DNA of 64,000 nt from Crocinitomicaceae bacterium (lineage in GTDB: Bacteria; Bacteroidota; Bacteroidia; Flavobacteriales_D; Crocinitomicaceae), in the NCBI GenBank assembly GCA_029238665.1, contig JAQWFQ010000024.1, positions 62,001 to 126,000 on the forward strand, written 5' to 3'. The notes under the pieces were generated by a model, which saw nothing but the letters and a program-made list of their open reading frames with translations, ran no database searches and was not told the DNA's origin. A program made the position numbers and the translations under genes. The first letter of the stretch is position 1. Every line of letters starts with the position of its first letter. This document shows, in pieces, positions 19,705 through 29,126 of this stretch.

Positions 19705-22700
19705 TTAATCAAGAAGGATTATTGAAACCGTCCCTGTTTCAGAACCTGAATCACCATCATTAAATTTAATGATATAGTAATACGAACCAACAGGTAGCAT
19801 TGTACCTTTATAAGTTCCATCCCATCGATTAGAATCGTAAGGTTGAGCAGCACTCGATTGATACTCAAAAACCAAATCTCCCCAACGGTTATACACACTA
19901 ACAATATTATCTGGATACTTAAAGTCCAACTCTAAAATTTCCCACTGATCATTATCACCATTATTATCTGGTGTAAAAGCAGTTGGAATAATCAAAATGG
20001 TACAATCATCTACTGTAACCATTTCAACTGAGGTTGATGGGCAAGCCCCTGAAGTAACATACAACACTTCATATGTCGAAGTTGGTGATCCTCCAGTTAT
20101 AATACCAGTTACAGCATCTATAGACGCAGTATCCGTAGGAGAACTATTAAATGTAAACATTCCTCCTGGGGTTCCTAAAACTGTAGAGACACCTCCATCA
20201 CATGTTGGCGAAATCATAAACAGTGGATCGTCTGTTGTTAAAATAGTTAAAACCTCTGTCGAACTGGAAGGACAAGCTCCATTTGTCGTATAAACAATAT
20301 TATATGAAACTCCAGAAGTTCCACTTGAAACAACCCCTGTTACCGCATCAATAACCGTAGCATCCAAAGGAGCCACAGCAAACGCAAACACCCCTCCTGG
20401 AGTCCCTGAAATCAATACTGAACCTCCTACACATGTTGGTACTACTGAAAACGTAGCATCATCCACATCAAGAGCAGTAAATGAACTTACAGAGCTTGCA
20501 CTACACACGCCAGAAGTTGTGTAAAGAATATCATAAGACACACCATTTGTAACATTTGAAACTTGTCCTGAAGCTGCATCAATTGTAGCAGGTCCAGGAG
20601 GCGCAACATTAAACGAGAACACACCTCCAACTGTTCCTGTTATATTCGCTGTTGCTCCTGAACAAATAGCCGTCATTGTAAATGATGCGTCATCCGTAGT
20701 TAAAGAAAGAACTGTCTGCACACTAGAATCAGGACAAGTTCCTGTTGTAGTATATAGAATATCATATGAAGTATTGGATGAACCTCCAGTAACAGCACCA
20801 GTAACAGCATCTATAACCGCAGCATCTGTAGGTAAAACGTTAAATGAGAATATTCCTCCTGGGGCTCCAGAAACCATAGAAGTTCCACCATCGCATGTTG
20901 GTGTAGTTGTAAAAGAAGGGTCATCAATTGCTAAGACAACTAAGGTCTCCATAGAATTAACAGGGCAACCTCCAGTTGTTGTGTAAATGATATCGTATGA
21001 AGCTCCAGGTGTAGCGCTTGACACAACTCCTGTTACAGCATCTATAACTGCAGCGTCTAAAGGTGCTACAGCAAATGTAAACACCCCACCTACTGTTCCA
21101 GAGACAGATGCAGTACCACCATCACATGTAGCAGTCATTGAAAATGTAGCGTCATCCACATTAAGGGCTGTAAATGAACTTACAGAACTTGCGCTACACA
21201 CACCAGTAGTTGTGTAAAGAATATCGTAAGACACGCCATTCGTAACATTTGCAACTTGCCCTGAAATCGCATCAATAGAAGCTAAACCAGGAGGCGCAAC
21301 ATTAAAAGAGAATACCCCTCCAGTTGTACCTGTTATATTTGCTGTTGCTCCTGAACAGATAGCTGTCACTGTGAATGATGCATCATCCGTAGTTAAAGAG
21401 ACAACTGTCTCCACACTCGTCCCTGGGCAAGTACCCGTTGTAGTATATAAAACATCGTATGATGTATTTGACGAACCTCCAGTAATCTCTCCAGTAACAG
21501 CATCTATAACCGCAGCATCTGTAGGTGCAACATCAAAGGTAAACACTCCACCTAAAAGCCCCGTAACATTAGCTGTAGCACCATTACAAGCAGCAATCAA
21601 ATTAAACGAAGCATCGTCTTGTGACAACACCGTGAAACTTTGGACATTACTCGCAGGACAGGTTCCTAACGTTGTATATAAAACATCATAAGTACTTCCA
21701 AAAGTACCTCCAGATACAGTCCCTGTACTAGCATCTACTACAGCAGCATCCAGCGGAGCAACGTCAAATGTAAATACCCCTCCCAATGTTCCTGAAACAG
21801 AAGCTGTTCCTCCATCGCAAGTAGGGCTCATTGTAAATGTTGCATCATCCGTAGTTAAAGCCGTGACCGATTGTACAGAACTTGTAGGACACACACCTGT
21901 AGTTGTGTACAGAACATCGTACATCATCCCTGAAGTACCACCAGTAATTGCTCCTGTTGCTACATCAATCACTGCTGCATCAGTCGGTACAATATTAAAT
22001 GTAAAAACACCACCAGCAGTTCCAGTAATAGACGCAGTACCACCATCACAAGTAGGTGACACTGTAAATGAAGGATCATCTGCAATCAACGCTGTTACCG
22101 ATACAGTTGAATTAACTGAACAAGCACCAAACGTTGCGTACATTACATCGTAAGACATGCCAGATGTACCTCCTGAAACGGTACCTGTAGAACCATCTAT
22201 AACTGCGGCGTCTGTCGGAGGTATAGCGAAGCTAAACGTACCACCAGCCGTTCCAGAAATAGACGCAGTACCACCATCACAAGTAGCTGTCATTGCAAAT
22301 GTTGCATCGTCTAACAAAGTTGCCACTACAGAATTAACTGATGATGCTGGGCAAGCGCCAGTAGTGGTATATAGAACATCGTAGGTTGCACCTAAAGTTC
22401 CACCAGTAACAATACCTGTTGAAGCATCAATAACTGCAGCATCGGTTGGAATTACATTAAAAGTAAACACTCCACCCGGGGTCCCTGAAACAGAGGCTAT
22501 TCCACCGTCACACGTTGGCGTCATTGTAAATATTGCATCATCGACAGATAAAGCAGTTAGTGATTGCGTTGAGAGCACAGAACATACACCTGAGGTAACG
22601 TAAAGAATATCATATGTTGCTCCTGGCGTACCGCCAGACAACACTCCTGTCACACCATCAATTACTGCGGCATCAGCAGGAGGAGTATTGAAAAAGAAGT

Positions 22701-24894
22701 TCCCTCCCGGGGTCCCTGAAACAGAAACCGTTCCACCATCACATGATGGAGTTGTTGAAAATGTTGCGTCATCTAAAGGATCTACAGTAACAACGACAGG
22801 CTGAACTGATGTACACCCTGAACCAGCATCTAATTCAATATAATAAGTGCCTGAAATAGCCGTCGTTGGTGAACCTAACGCACTTGTAGCTGCTACATCT
22901 GTCCAATAAGACAGTGTCCCAGCATCACTTCCGGCTGTTACACTGGCCAGTGTAATATCAATTGTTAAAGGAGCACAAACTGCAGCTGGATCTGTTACTA
23001 CTAAGTTATCATCAACAATTGTAACCGTTAGTGAAACTCTAAAATCTCCAGCTCCACAAACACCAATATAATAGGTAGTTGTTGCAGATACCGTTAAACC
23101 TGTATAAGTTAAACCTGTATTCACAGGGACACCCCCAAACTCTTGCGTATACCATTCAACAGAAGAACCTACAGGAAGTGTTCCTAAAAGCGTAACACTT
23201 AAGTCTGTTGTAGCAGCTCCGCAAAAAAGAGTATCTGTAGCTACCAAATCATAATATCCTGAGCTTAATCCTGAAATACCTGTACCTCCCATTGTTGCAC
23301 CATTTGGAGGAAACGCAGCCATTTGAGAAGTGTTTGTAGTTCCATTAATACCACCAGATACCGATTCTATAGGTGTACCTGAAGTATATGTTATGTAACC
23401 TCCTGCTCCTGCTCCTCCAGGGCCAGCTGTCTCTTGAGTTTGTCCTGGAAGTAATGTTATATTTTGATTACCACCATTACCACCATTGGCACTTAAAGTT
23501 ATAGTTGTTGGTGTTGCAGCTGCAGATTCAATATAAATAGCACCACCGCCACCACCACCACCGGCACCGTCATTTCCTTTTTTAGGATCAAAAACTGTCA
23601 CAGCTTGATTAGTAGGGTTGGTATTCTGTCCATCGGCACCGTTTGCGGTAATAGAACCTGAACCAATAAAAGTACCATAGCTTGAAACATAGACAATACC
23701 GCCGCCAGCACCACCAGCACCACCTTGATTACTATCTTGGTCTCCAGCACCGCCGCCGCCGCCAAAGAATAATCGTTCTGCATCATAAATAAGCGGGTGG
23801 CCACCTAAGCCTCCATTATTTTTTCTAGCATCACCATTCCATGATGAAAGATTAGGACCATTAGTTATAGGACTTTGACTCACCTCTGAAAGTGCGTATC
23901 CACCCCTACCACCTCCTGGTGAAGACGATGTAGAAAAGCCAACAGATTCTAAATCCCATGCTGCTGGATATCCAGCAGGAACTCCTTTACCTGTGTAACC
24001 TAAAATTGAAGCTGAAACGTTGGACCCACCACCGCCACCGCAGTTTTGGTATCCACCACCGCCACCGCCATTTGCAGTAGCTCCAATCCCATATCTAGAA
24101 TCAATATTATCGTACTCAACGTGATATCCATAAATACTCTCCCCTTTCTCTGAACCTTCAGCAGCTATTGGAGAACCAAGGTATCTAATCTCATCTGGAA
24201 GCGCTGGGTTTCCAGCTTGACCAAACGAATCCAATTGCCCTCCACGGAAACCAAAACCAGAAGCACTTATTGATGAACCAGAGTTAATTAAAAAGACACC
24301 GTCTACCTCCAAAGCAACAACACCTCCTGATTGTCCATCCCAAGCATTAGGGATTATAGAATTAGCACCCCCTGAAACAGTCAAGTCATTAAACCTTGGT
24401 ATTCTAACTACTTGAACATGCTTAGCCGACACAAACGTATGCTCTAAAGCACATTGTAATTCAATTGTATTTGTACCTGAAACACCTGCTACTTCTACTG
24501 TTTGAAAAAAACCGGCAGATTTATAATTTAGAATTGATCCAAAATCTTCCATTGCTAACCACCAATCGTACAAATTTGCCGCAGGCGCAGTATGAATACC
24601 CCCTGCAAGAACTGGGAAATTATTAATATCTACAGATGAACCTTGCATTTGAATAATCATAATCAAATCTCCAGCCGCAAGGTTTGAAGAAAAGGCACCG
24701 CCATTCATTGCGTTATCTGCAACTGTAATTGTTGTTGAACCTGTTCCTGATATTGCTGTTGTGTATGTATAAGTGTTTAAAACTGTATTCGCACTCATAA
24801 CATTCATATCCCCTTCTTTACCCCTCTGAGAAAAAGATGCGAATGCAAAAATAAATGTGATTGTTGCAGTTAAAAATAATGTAGTCAACTTCAT
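19705..24894 (-). CDS. Giant T9SS type B surface protein with twelve tandem repeats
   Basis: A 1729-residue exported protein. Signal peptide at about 1-22 (MKLTTLFLTATITFIFAFAS). Residues about 30-550 form a beta-rich domain with long Gly-rich loops (GGGGGGYQN, GGGGGGAIYIE). Two Ig-like modules follow (about 560-710), then twelve repeats of about 77 residues, each starting DDATF and containing TCDGG.ASVSGTPGG.FTF, APTDAAVID, G.VSGGT and YDVLYTTTG.CP. The C-terminus (about 1645-1729) is the gliding-motility-associated type B sorting domain (IIPTAFTPDNNGDNDQWEI, VYNRWGDLVFE, PVGSYYYIIKF). By family knowledge type B cargo is exported by T9SS and often stays associated with gliding or adhesion. 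Ligand unknown. Confidence 0.92.
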   Translation of the reverse strand: MKLTTLFLTATITFIFAFASFSQRGKEGDMNVMSANTVLNTYTYTTAISGTGSTTITVADNAMNGGAFSSNLAAGDLIMIIQMQGSSVDINNFPVLAGGIHTAPAANLYDWWLAMEDFGSILNYKSAGFFQTVEVAGVSGTNTIELQCALEHTFVSAKHVQVVRIPRFNDLTVSGGANSIIPNAWDGQSGGVVALEVDGVFLINSGSSISASGFGFRGGQLDSFGQAGNPALPDEIRYLGSPIAAEGSEKGESIYGYHVEYDNIDSRYGIGATANGGGGGGYQNCGGGGGSNVSASILGYTGKGVPAGYPAAWDLESVGFSTSSSPGGGRGGYALSEVSQSPITNGPNLSSWNGDARKNNGGLGGHPLIYDAERLFFGGGGGAGDQDSNQGGAGGAGGGIVYVSSYGTFIGSGSITANGADGQNTNPTNQAVTVFDPKKGNDGAGGGGGGGAIYIESAAATPTTITLSANGGNGGNQNITLLPGQTQETAGPGGAGAGGYITYTSGTPIESVSGGINGTTNTSQMAAFPPNGATMGGTGISGLSSGYYDLVATDTLFCGAATTDLSVTLLGTLPVGSSVEWYTQEFGGVPVNTGLTYTGLTVSATTTYYIGVCGAGDFRVSLTVTIVDDNLVVTDPAAVCAPLTIDITLASVTAGSDAGTLSYWTDVAATSALGSPTTAISGTYYIELDAGSGCTSVQPVVVTVDPLDDATFSTTPSCDGGTVSVSGTPGGNFFFNTPPADAAVIDGVTGVLSGGTPGATYDILYVTSGVCSVLSTQSLTALSVDDAIFTMTPTCDGGIASVSGTPGGVFTFNVIPTDAAVIDASTGIVTGGTLGATYDVLYTTTGACPASSVNSVVATLLDDATFAMTATCDGGTASISGTAGGTFSFAIPPTDAAVIDGSTGTVSGGTSGMSYDVMYATFGACSVNSTVSVTALIADDPSFTVSPTCDGGTASITGTAGGVFTFNIVPTDAAVIDVATGAITGGTSGMMYDVLYTTTGVCPTSSVQSVTALTTDDATFTMSPTCDGGTASVSGTLGGVFTFDVAPLDAAVVDASTGTVSGGTFGSTYDVLYTTLGTCPASNVQSFTVLSQDDASFNLIAACNGATANVTGLLGGVFTFDVAPTDAAVIDAVTGEITGGSSNTSYDVLYTTTGTCPGTSVETVVSLTTDDASFTVTAICSGATANITGTTGGVFSFNVAPPGLASIDAISGQVANVTNGVSYDILYTTTGVCSASSVSSFTALNVDDATFSMTATCDGGTASVSGTVGGVFTFAVAPLDAAVIDAVTGVVSSATPGASYDIIYTTTGGCPVNSMETLVVLAIDDPSFTTTPTCDGGTSMVSGAPGGIFSFNVLPTDAAVIDAVTGAVTGGSSNTSYDILYTTTGTCPDSSVQTVLSLTTDDASFTMTAICSGATANITGTVGGVFSFNVAPPGPATIDAASGQVSNVTNGVSYDILYTTSGVCSASSVSSFTALDVDDATFSVVPTCVGGSVLISGTPGGVFAFAVAPLDATVIDAVTGVVSSGTSGVSYNIVYTTNGACPSSSTEVLTILTTDDPLFMISPTCDGGVSTVLGTPGGMFTFNSSPTDTASIDAVTGIITGGSPTSTYEVLYVTSGACPSTSVEMVTVDDCTILIIPTAFTPDNNGDNDQWEILELDFKYPDNIVSVYNRWGDLVFEYQSSAAQPYDSNRWDGTYKGTMLPVGSYYYIIKFNDGDSGSETGTVSIILLD
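20020..22777 (-). repeat. Twelve in-frame tandem repeats of about 231 bp
   Basis: Each unit begins with Asp-Asp-(Ala/Pro)-x-Phe. A three-unit super-repeat is visible: the segment near 20460-20850 closely matches 21150-21540 at an offset of 693 nt, and both include the divergent AICSGATANITG unit. This indicates segmental duplication of a block of three units. Confidence 0.9.
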
Positions 24895-24958
24895 AAAATG
24901 TAGTATTATATAGTAATAGTTACCAAGCAGGGTCTAAATTATGAAAAAATAGTTGGTA

Positions 24959-25444
24959 TTAGCCTATATGTTGGGTGATTTCAAGTGAAATTTTAGCCGC
25001 TGCAGGACAAATTTCTGTGTTTTTCAATGTTAAATCGAGAACCTGAACAACTTTTCGCTGATCTGTATGAGGATAATCCACACAAGCTTGAGGGCGGTAA
25101 TCATATATACCACACGTATTATCGTCTATTAAAAAGGCACATGGCGATGTTTTTAACACCCAGTCATCGTCTTCATCGCGCCGTAAATAATTTGCTTCAA
25201 AATCACGTGAAGACATCTTCATTTTTTTAGCAATTCGCTTAATGTCAATATCTCTAAAAATAGGACTTGTTGTTTTACAACAATTTGCGCACTTCAAACA
25301 GTCAATTTCTTCAAATGCTTTTTCATGAGCATCCTGAAACAAATCATCTAACCCTTTCGGTTTCTTTTTCTTTAACCGCTTAAAAGTGGCTGCTATTTGC
25401 TCTTTATTTTCTTCCGATTTATCGAAATAGGATTGATATTCCAT
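24959..25444 (-). CDS. YkgJ-family cysteine cluster protein
   Basis: A 161-residue cytoplasmic protein with the family's Cys ligands in CLKCANCCK (about 54-62) and CAFLIDDNTCGIYDYRP followed by QACVDYPH. The family (UPF0153/YkgJ) is thought to bind zinc or an iron-sulfur centre; its function is not established. The N-terminal third is charged and helical. It lies 31 nt downstream of folD on the same strand, so cotranscription is plausible. Confidence 0.85.
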   Translation of the reverse strand: MEYQSYFDKSEENKEQIAATFKRLKKKKPKGLDDLFQDAHEKAFEEIDCLKCANCCKTTSPIFRDIDIKRIAKKMKMSSRDFEANYLRRDEDDDWVLKTSPCAFLIDDNTCGIYDYRPQACVDYPHTDQRKVVQVLDLTLKNTEICPAAAKISLEITQHIG

Positions 25445-25475
25445 GTCTTAAATTAAGGTTGATTTTCTAAACACA

Positions 25476-26354
25476 CTACTTCCCCCTCAACTCCATTGAC
25501 TGAAGTGTATTGATCATTAACGAAGCTATTGTCATTGGGCCAACCCCTCCAGGTACAGGCGTGATATATGAACACTTAGGTGCAACCGCTTCAAAGTCAA
25601 CATCACCCTTCAATGCCCATCCATTTTTTTTAGAATCATCCTTTACACGTGTGGTTCCAACATCAATAATCACGGCTCCATTTTTCACCATGTCCGCTGT
25701 AACAAACCCAGGACGACCAATTGCCGCGATAATTATATCTGCCTTTAAAACTTTCTCTTTCAAACCCTTAGTACGACTATGAGCTAATGTAACTGTACAG
25801 TTTCCAGGATCTGTATTACGTGCCAACATAATACTTAAAGGCATTCCAACAATGTTACTTCTACCAATAACAACGCAATCTTTACCCGATGTCGCAATGT
25901 TATTACGTTTTAACAACTGAAGGATTCCCGCAGGTGTAGCTGGTAAAAAACCTGGTAAATTCAAAACCATTTTCCCTAAATTTTCAGGATGAAAACCATC
26001 AACATCTTTTAAAGGATCGATTGCTTGTGTAACTTTTAACTCGTCAATGTGACTTGGCAAAGGCAGTTGGACAATAAAACCATCCACATCATCATCATTG
26101 TTTAATTCGTTTACTTTCGCTAAGAGTTCTTCTTCAGAAACAAAATCGTCATACTGAATTAAAGAGCTATCAAAACCAATTTGATCACACGCTTTTACCT
26201 TTGCAGTTACATACGTCAACGAGCCACCATCACTCCCTACTAAAACGGCTGCTAAGTGAGGTGTTTTTCCACCTTGTGCTCTTCGAGCATTCACTGCATT
26301 TTTCAATTCTTCACGAATTTCTTGAGCTGTCGCCCGACCATCTAGTAACTGCAT
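25476..26354 (-). CDS. folD: Methylenetetrahydrofolate dehydrogenase/cyclohydrolase
   Basis: Bifunctional one-carbon enzyme interconverting 5,10-methylene- and 10-formyl-tetrahydrofolate with NADP. 292 residues. Motifs: [14 protein letters not shown] with the catalytic lysine, [32 protein letters not shown] (nucleotide binding) and [16 protein letters not shown]. The start at 26354 gives [17 protein letters not shown], typical of the family; a GTG at 26372 is in frame but less likely. A TATCTTCG box lies at 26372-26379. Confidence 0.95.
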   Translation of the reverse strand: MQLLDGRATAQEIREELKNAVNARRAQGGKTPHLAAVLVGSDGGSLTYVTAKVKACDQIGFDSSLIQYDDFVSEEELLAKVNELNNDDDVDGFIVQLPLPSHIDELKVTQAIDPLKDVDGFHPENLGKMVLNLPGFLPATPAGILQLLKRNNIATSGKDCVVIGRSNIVGMPLSIMLARNTDPGNCTVTLAHSRTKGLKEKVLKADIIIAAIGRPGFVTADMVKNGAVIIDVGTTRVKDDSKKNGWALKGDVDFEAVAPKCSYITPVPGGVGPMTIASLMINTLQSMELRGK

Positions 26355-26436
26355 AACAATATTTTTAAGCACGAAGATACTACTAGATTTTAGTATTTTA
26401 TCATGAGACGAAAAAAATCGTTACATAGTTTTAAAC

Positions 26437-26444
26437 TATATTTG
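26437..26444 (+). promoter_or_regulatory. -7 box for the outer-membrane protein gene
   Basis: TATATTTG matches TAnnTTTG and lies 14 nt upstream of the ATG at 26459. No clear TTG is seen at -33. Confidence 0.4.
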
Positions 26445-26458
26445 AATTAAAAACGAAT

Positions 26459-27061
26459 ATGAAATACGCATTAACGGTTCTGCTTGGACTAAGCTTAACA
26501 CTAAACACAGCCCACGCACAAAATTTTGAATTCGATCAAGACTTTAGCTTCAGCGGTAATGAAATTGGCTTCGATATTGCTTTTTCTGCATCAACGAATG
26601 GAGGAAACGCTGGCTTAGGGTTAAAATATGGGTTCAATTTTGGTGAATACTTAGTTGCCGGACCCTCTGTTAGGTATGAGCGTTTATGGATTAAGAATCA
26701 ACTCACCACACAGTCAGCAGGTTATAACATGTTTGGCGGAGGTGCGTTTGTACATGGTCGGTTTTTTAATGCCTTATTTTTAGGTGCTGAATTTGAAATG
26801 CTACGTTCGCCTTATCAAACTGCAGGTTTAATTTCAAAAAACACAACATGGGCGCCAACCTTATTTTTGGGAGGAGGTTTTTCCATGGAGTTCAATACAC
26901 TTATCCGTCTTAATGCTGGCATTATGTACGACGTTATAAATGCGGATAATAGTCCATTCAGGTCATCTTACTTTATGCAAAAGAAAACAGCTCTTGGTGA
27001 GCCAGCAGGCTACCTACCCATCATTTATCGAATTGCCTTTTTTATACCACTAAACAATTAG
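26459..27061 (+). CDS. Small outer-membrane beta-barrel-like protein
   Basis: A 200-residue exported protein with a signal peptide (MKYALTVLLGLSLTLNTAHA, cleavage after Ala20). The mature part alternates polar and hydrophobic residues with many Gly and aromatic residues (GLGLKYGFNFGEYLVAGPSV, LFLGAEFEM, TLFLGGGFSMEF) and ends with an aromatic-containing strand (RIAFFIPLNN), as expected for an 8-stranded barrel. I do not recognise a named family; its role could be structural or in adhesion. It stands alone on this strand, flanked by minus-strand genes. Confidence 0.7.
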   Translation: MKYALTVLLGLSLTLNTAHAQNFEFDQDFSFSGNEIGFDIAFSASTNGGNAGLGLKYGFNFGEYLVAGPSVRYERLWIKNQLTTQSAGYNMFGGGAFVHGRFFNALFLGAEFEMLRSPYQTAGLISKNTTWAPTLFLGGGFSMEFNTLIRLNAGIMYDVINADNSPFRSSYFMQKKTALGEPAGYLPIIYRIAFFIPLNN

Positions 27062-27063
27062 TC

Positions 27064-27093
27064 AAAAAAAATAGCCCACCTTACGATGAGCTA
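27064..27093 (-). terminator. Intrinsic terminator after the FKBP pair
   Basis: Read on the minus strand, TAGCTCA pairs with TGGGCTA (7 bp including one G-U) around an 8-nt loop and is followed by a run of T. It lies 33 nt past the stop of the lipoprotein gene and may also stop plus-strand transcription weakly. Confidence 0.65.
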
Positions 27094-27125
27094 TCTTCAA
27101 TATCAAAATAATTAATTACTCGAGG

Positions 27126-28040
27126 CTACATACCTGGTGGCTTTTTAGCCAAAGAACCTTCAGGCCCTTTACCTTTCAATTCAATAAAGAAACACAACGA
27201 TTCTTTACCACCTTGTTCACCGTATGCTAATTCCCAAGGAATATACGCTCTATACTTACCTCCTATTCGCATTTTCGGGATCACAAAAGACCATCCTGCA
27301 ATCACCCCTCCATTTAAACTCAAATAGACTGGCCCAGCATCGGGATTCATTTTCTTCATCTCATAACTGTTTTGAATAGTGTCTCCAAATGCATTTGTAA
27401 GAATGTATTCTACTTCAACATCATCTGTAGGACTTGGATAAGCTCCCTTCCCTTCCTCTAAAGTAAACATTACAATACCATTATCAAAGACCTGAGCTCC
27501 TGGTTCCTTTTTCGCTGTATTTATCATCTCTTCACCATTCAGTGAATTAATGTCAGCAATAAAATTCTGAACCATGGTTCTTTTTTCAGCCTCATCAATC
27601 AAGGTGTCTGATTTATAAATACCATGCTTAAAACCAACAGCCGCCATTTCCATGTTTATTTTTTCATAGCTGCCCATTCCTATCATGTCAGTATAAAATC
27701 TAAACCCAGTTAAACGCCCAATACAAGTAGACCCTGCATCAATTTTAGTTGTATCAAAATCTTGACCGTATGCTCCAAACAATCCTAAAATCACATCTTC
27801 ACAATCACTGCAATCTGTATCATTTAAGTTTGTACGAAATCCCTCAATCAGTAGTTCTTTATTCAACTCATTCATCTTACCTCCTGAGTGCAGAATTGAT
27901 TCAGCATTAAGCGAACCGAGAACGTATCCAATTCGATCTGAATATTCATCAAGATTCACTTCTTCAGCAACATTCTTATCTTCAACACTTCCACAGGCAA
28001 ACAATAGGCTCAATGGAGCAATAAACAACCACTTTTTCAT
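27126..28040 (-). CDS. FKBP-family lipoprotein with a degenerate active site
   Basis: A 304-residue lipoprotein (LLFAC, lipidated Cys near 16). The C-terminal 110 residues are an FKBP-type domain (VEVEYILTNAFGDTIQNS, GGVIAGWSFVIPKMRIGG, YIPWELAYGEQGG, SLCFFIELKG). The usual FDSS segment is replaced by IQNS, so the catalytic Asp is missing and isomerase activity is doubtful. The N-terminal half is helical and resembles the dimerisation region of FkpA/Mip proteins, with CSDCED as a small Cys pair. Its start overlaps the last base of the next FKBP gene, indicating an operon. A periplasmic chaperone role is a guess. Confidence 0.75.
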   Translation of the reverse strand: MKKWLFIAPLSLLFACGSVEDKNVAEEVNLDEYSDRIGYVLGSLNAESILHSGGKMNELNKELLIEGFRTNLNDTDCSDCEDVILGLFGAYGQDFDTTKIDAGSTCIGRLTGFRFYTDMIGMGSYEKINMEMAAVGFKHGIYKSDTLIDEAEKRTMVQNFIADINSLNGEEMINTAKKEPGAQVFDNGIVMFTLEEGKGAYPSPTDDVEVEYILTNAFGDTIQNSYEMKKMNPDAGPVYLSLNGGVIAGWSFVIPKMRIGGKYRAYIPWELAYGEQGGKESLCFFIELKGKGPEGSLAKKPPGM

Positions 28041-28639
28041 TATGCTATCTCTAATAATTCAACATCAAAAACCAATGCCATATACGGCTCAATTGGTCCA
28101 CCTGGATGAGGTGTTGCTCCGTATGCCAAGTCTTGAGGAATGTATAATCTATACTTCGCTCCTTTTGGCATTAATTGTAAAGCTTCTGTCCAACCTGGAA
28201 TAACTTGATTTACACCAAAACTCGCTGGTTGACCGCGCTCAACAGAACTATCAAAAACAGTACCGTCAGTTAATGTACCGTGATAATGTACGGTTACATT
28301 ACTTGTTGCTGATGGCTTATCACCTGCCCCTTTTTCGATAATTTCGTACTGCAATCCTGAAGCAGTTACGCTAACCCCTTCTTTCTTTGCATTTTCAGCT
28401 AAGAACTCTTCACTTTTAGCTTTATTTCCACCAAATTTTTTCTCACTTTCTTTTGCAAGAAAATCTTGAATAATTTTATTCGCTTCTTCTGGTGTGTACT
28501 TCAATTCTTTTGAATCAAACGTATCTTGAATAGCTTCAGCCAATACTTCTGCTGATATTCCTTGCAGGTTTTGTTGCAATAAACTTCCACCTAAACTCAT
28601 TCCTACACAGTAACTTACTGCTTTTAACTCTTCACTCAT
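28040..28639 (-). CDS. FKBP-type peptidyl-prolyl isomerase (FklB-like)
   Basis: A 199-residue protein without a signal peptide. Residues 1-90 form the helical dimerisation region (SYCVGMSLGGSLLQQNL), followed by a canonical FKBP domain: VTVHYHGTLTDGTVFDSS, VIPGWTEALQLMPKG, YRLYIPQDLAYGA and FDVELLEI. The conserved Tyr, Phe-Asp, Trp and Tyr residues of the active site are present. It should catalyse proline cis-trans isomerisation in the cytoplasm. The downstream lipoprotein partner overlaps it by one base. A complete promoter is visible at 28656-28684. Confidence 0.9.
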   Translation of the reverse strand: MSEELKAVSYCVGMSLGGSLLQQNLQGISAEVLAEAIQDTFDSKELKYTPEEANKIIQDFLAKESEKKFGGNKAKSEEFLAENAKKEGVSVTASGLQYEIIEKGAGDKPSATSNVTVHYHGTLTDGTVFDSSVERGQPASFGVNQVIPGWTEALQLMPKGAKYRLYIPQDLAYGATPHPGGPIEPYMALVFDVELLEIA

Positions 28640-28655
28640 CTAAAATAATTTTACA

Positions 28656-28684
28656 CAAAGATAGCCTTTATATTAAAAAGGCAA
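28656..28684 (-). promoter_or_regulatory. Promoter of the FKBP operon
   Basis: On the minus strand TTG (28682-28684) is followed by 18 nt and TATCTTTG (28656-28663), a good match to the Bacteroidota consensus. The box lies 16 nt upstream of the start codon. Confidence 0.55.
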
Positions 28685-29126
28685 TAAAACTATAACCCAA
28701 TAATTCTTAATTGAATTAAGATCAAAAGATGTCTAGCTATTTACGGTTTTTGTTCAGCTGTCTAGGTAGTGTCCTTAACCCGACTTATTTGGTGTACATC
28801 ATGTACTCGAGACTATTTAACTATCGATTTTGTTGAACGGAGATACCTGGCTTATTTTGAGTTTATTTTCTCAGTTGTAGATTACAACTAACGCTATGCA
28901 ATGTACTAGAAAATGGTACGTATCTTCGATACATTCAAAACTTAATGGAGCACAATAGTAGTAAAACAACTAAATTTTACACTCAAGTAACTATTAAAAG
29001 ACACTGAAAATCCCTTTGATTATTTAAATTTAAGTTGACATAAAGGAAATATGAACAATAGTAGTATATTGACTAAATCTATAGCATTTAGCAGATTGTT
29101 ATACTCAATAAACCAAGGCAAACTAT
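28685..29126. other. Sparsely coding intergenic region
   Basis: About 440 nt between the FKBP promoter and the HNH gene. It contains no tRNA-like cloverleaf, no repeats and no convincing long frame that I can see. A 27-codon frame (29051-29134, MNNSSILTKSIAFSRLLYSI) overlaps the HNH start by 8 nt and could be a leader peptide or chance. Confidence 0.5.

Noticed and set aside
19997-22384. Several open plus-strand frames across the adhesin repeats, each about 70-106 codons
   Set aside because: They are antisense to the repeat array, recur with the repeat period and carry no recognisable domain; the minus-strand gene with signal peptide and sorting domain explains the DNA.
28640-29126. tRNA or small RNA gene in the sparse region
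   Set aside because: I found no acceptor stem, TTCGA-type T loop or strong hairpin with a T run on the plus strand here.
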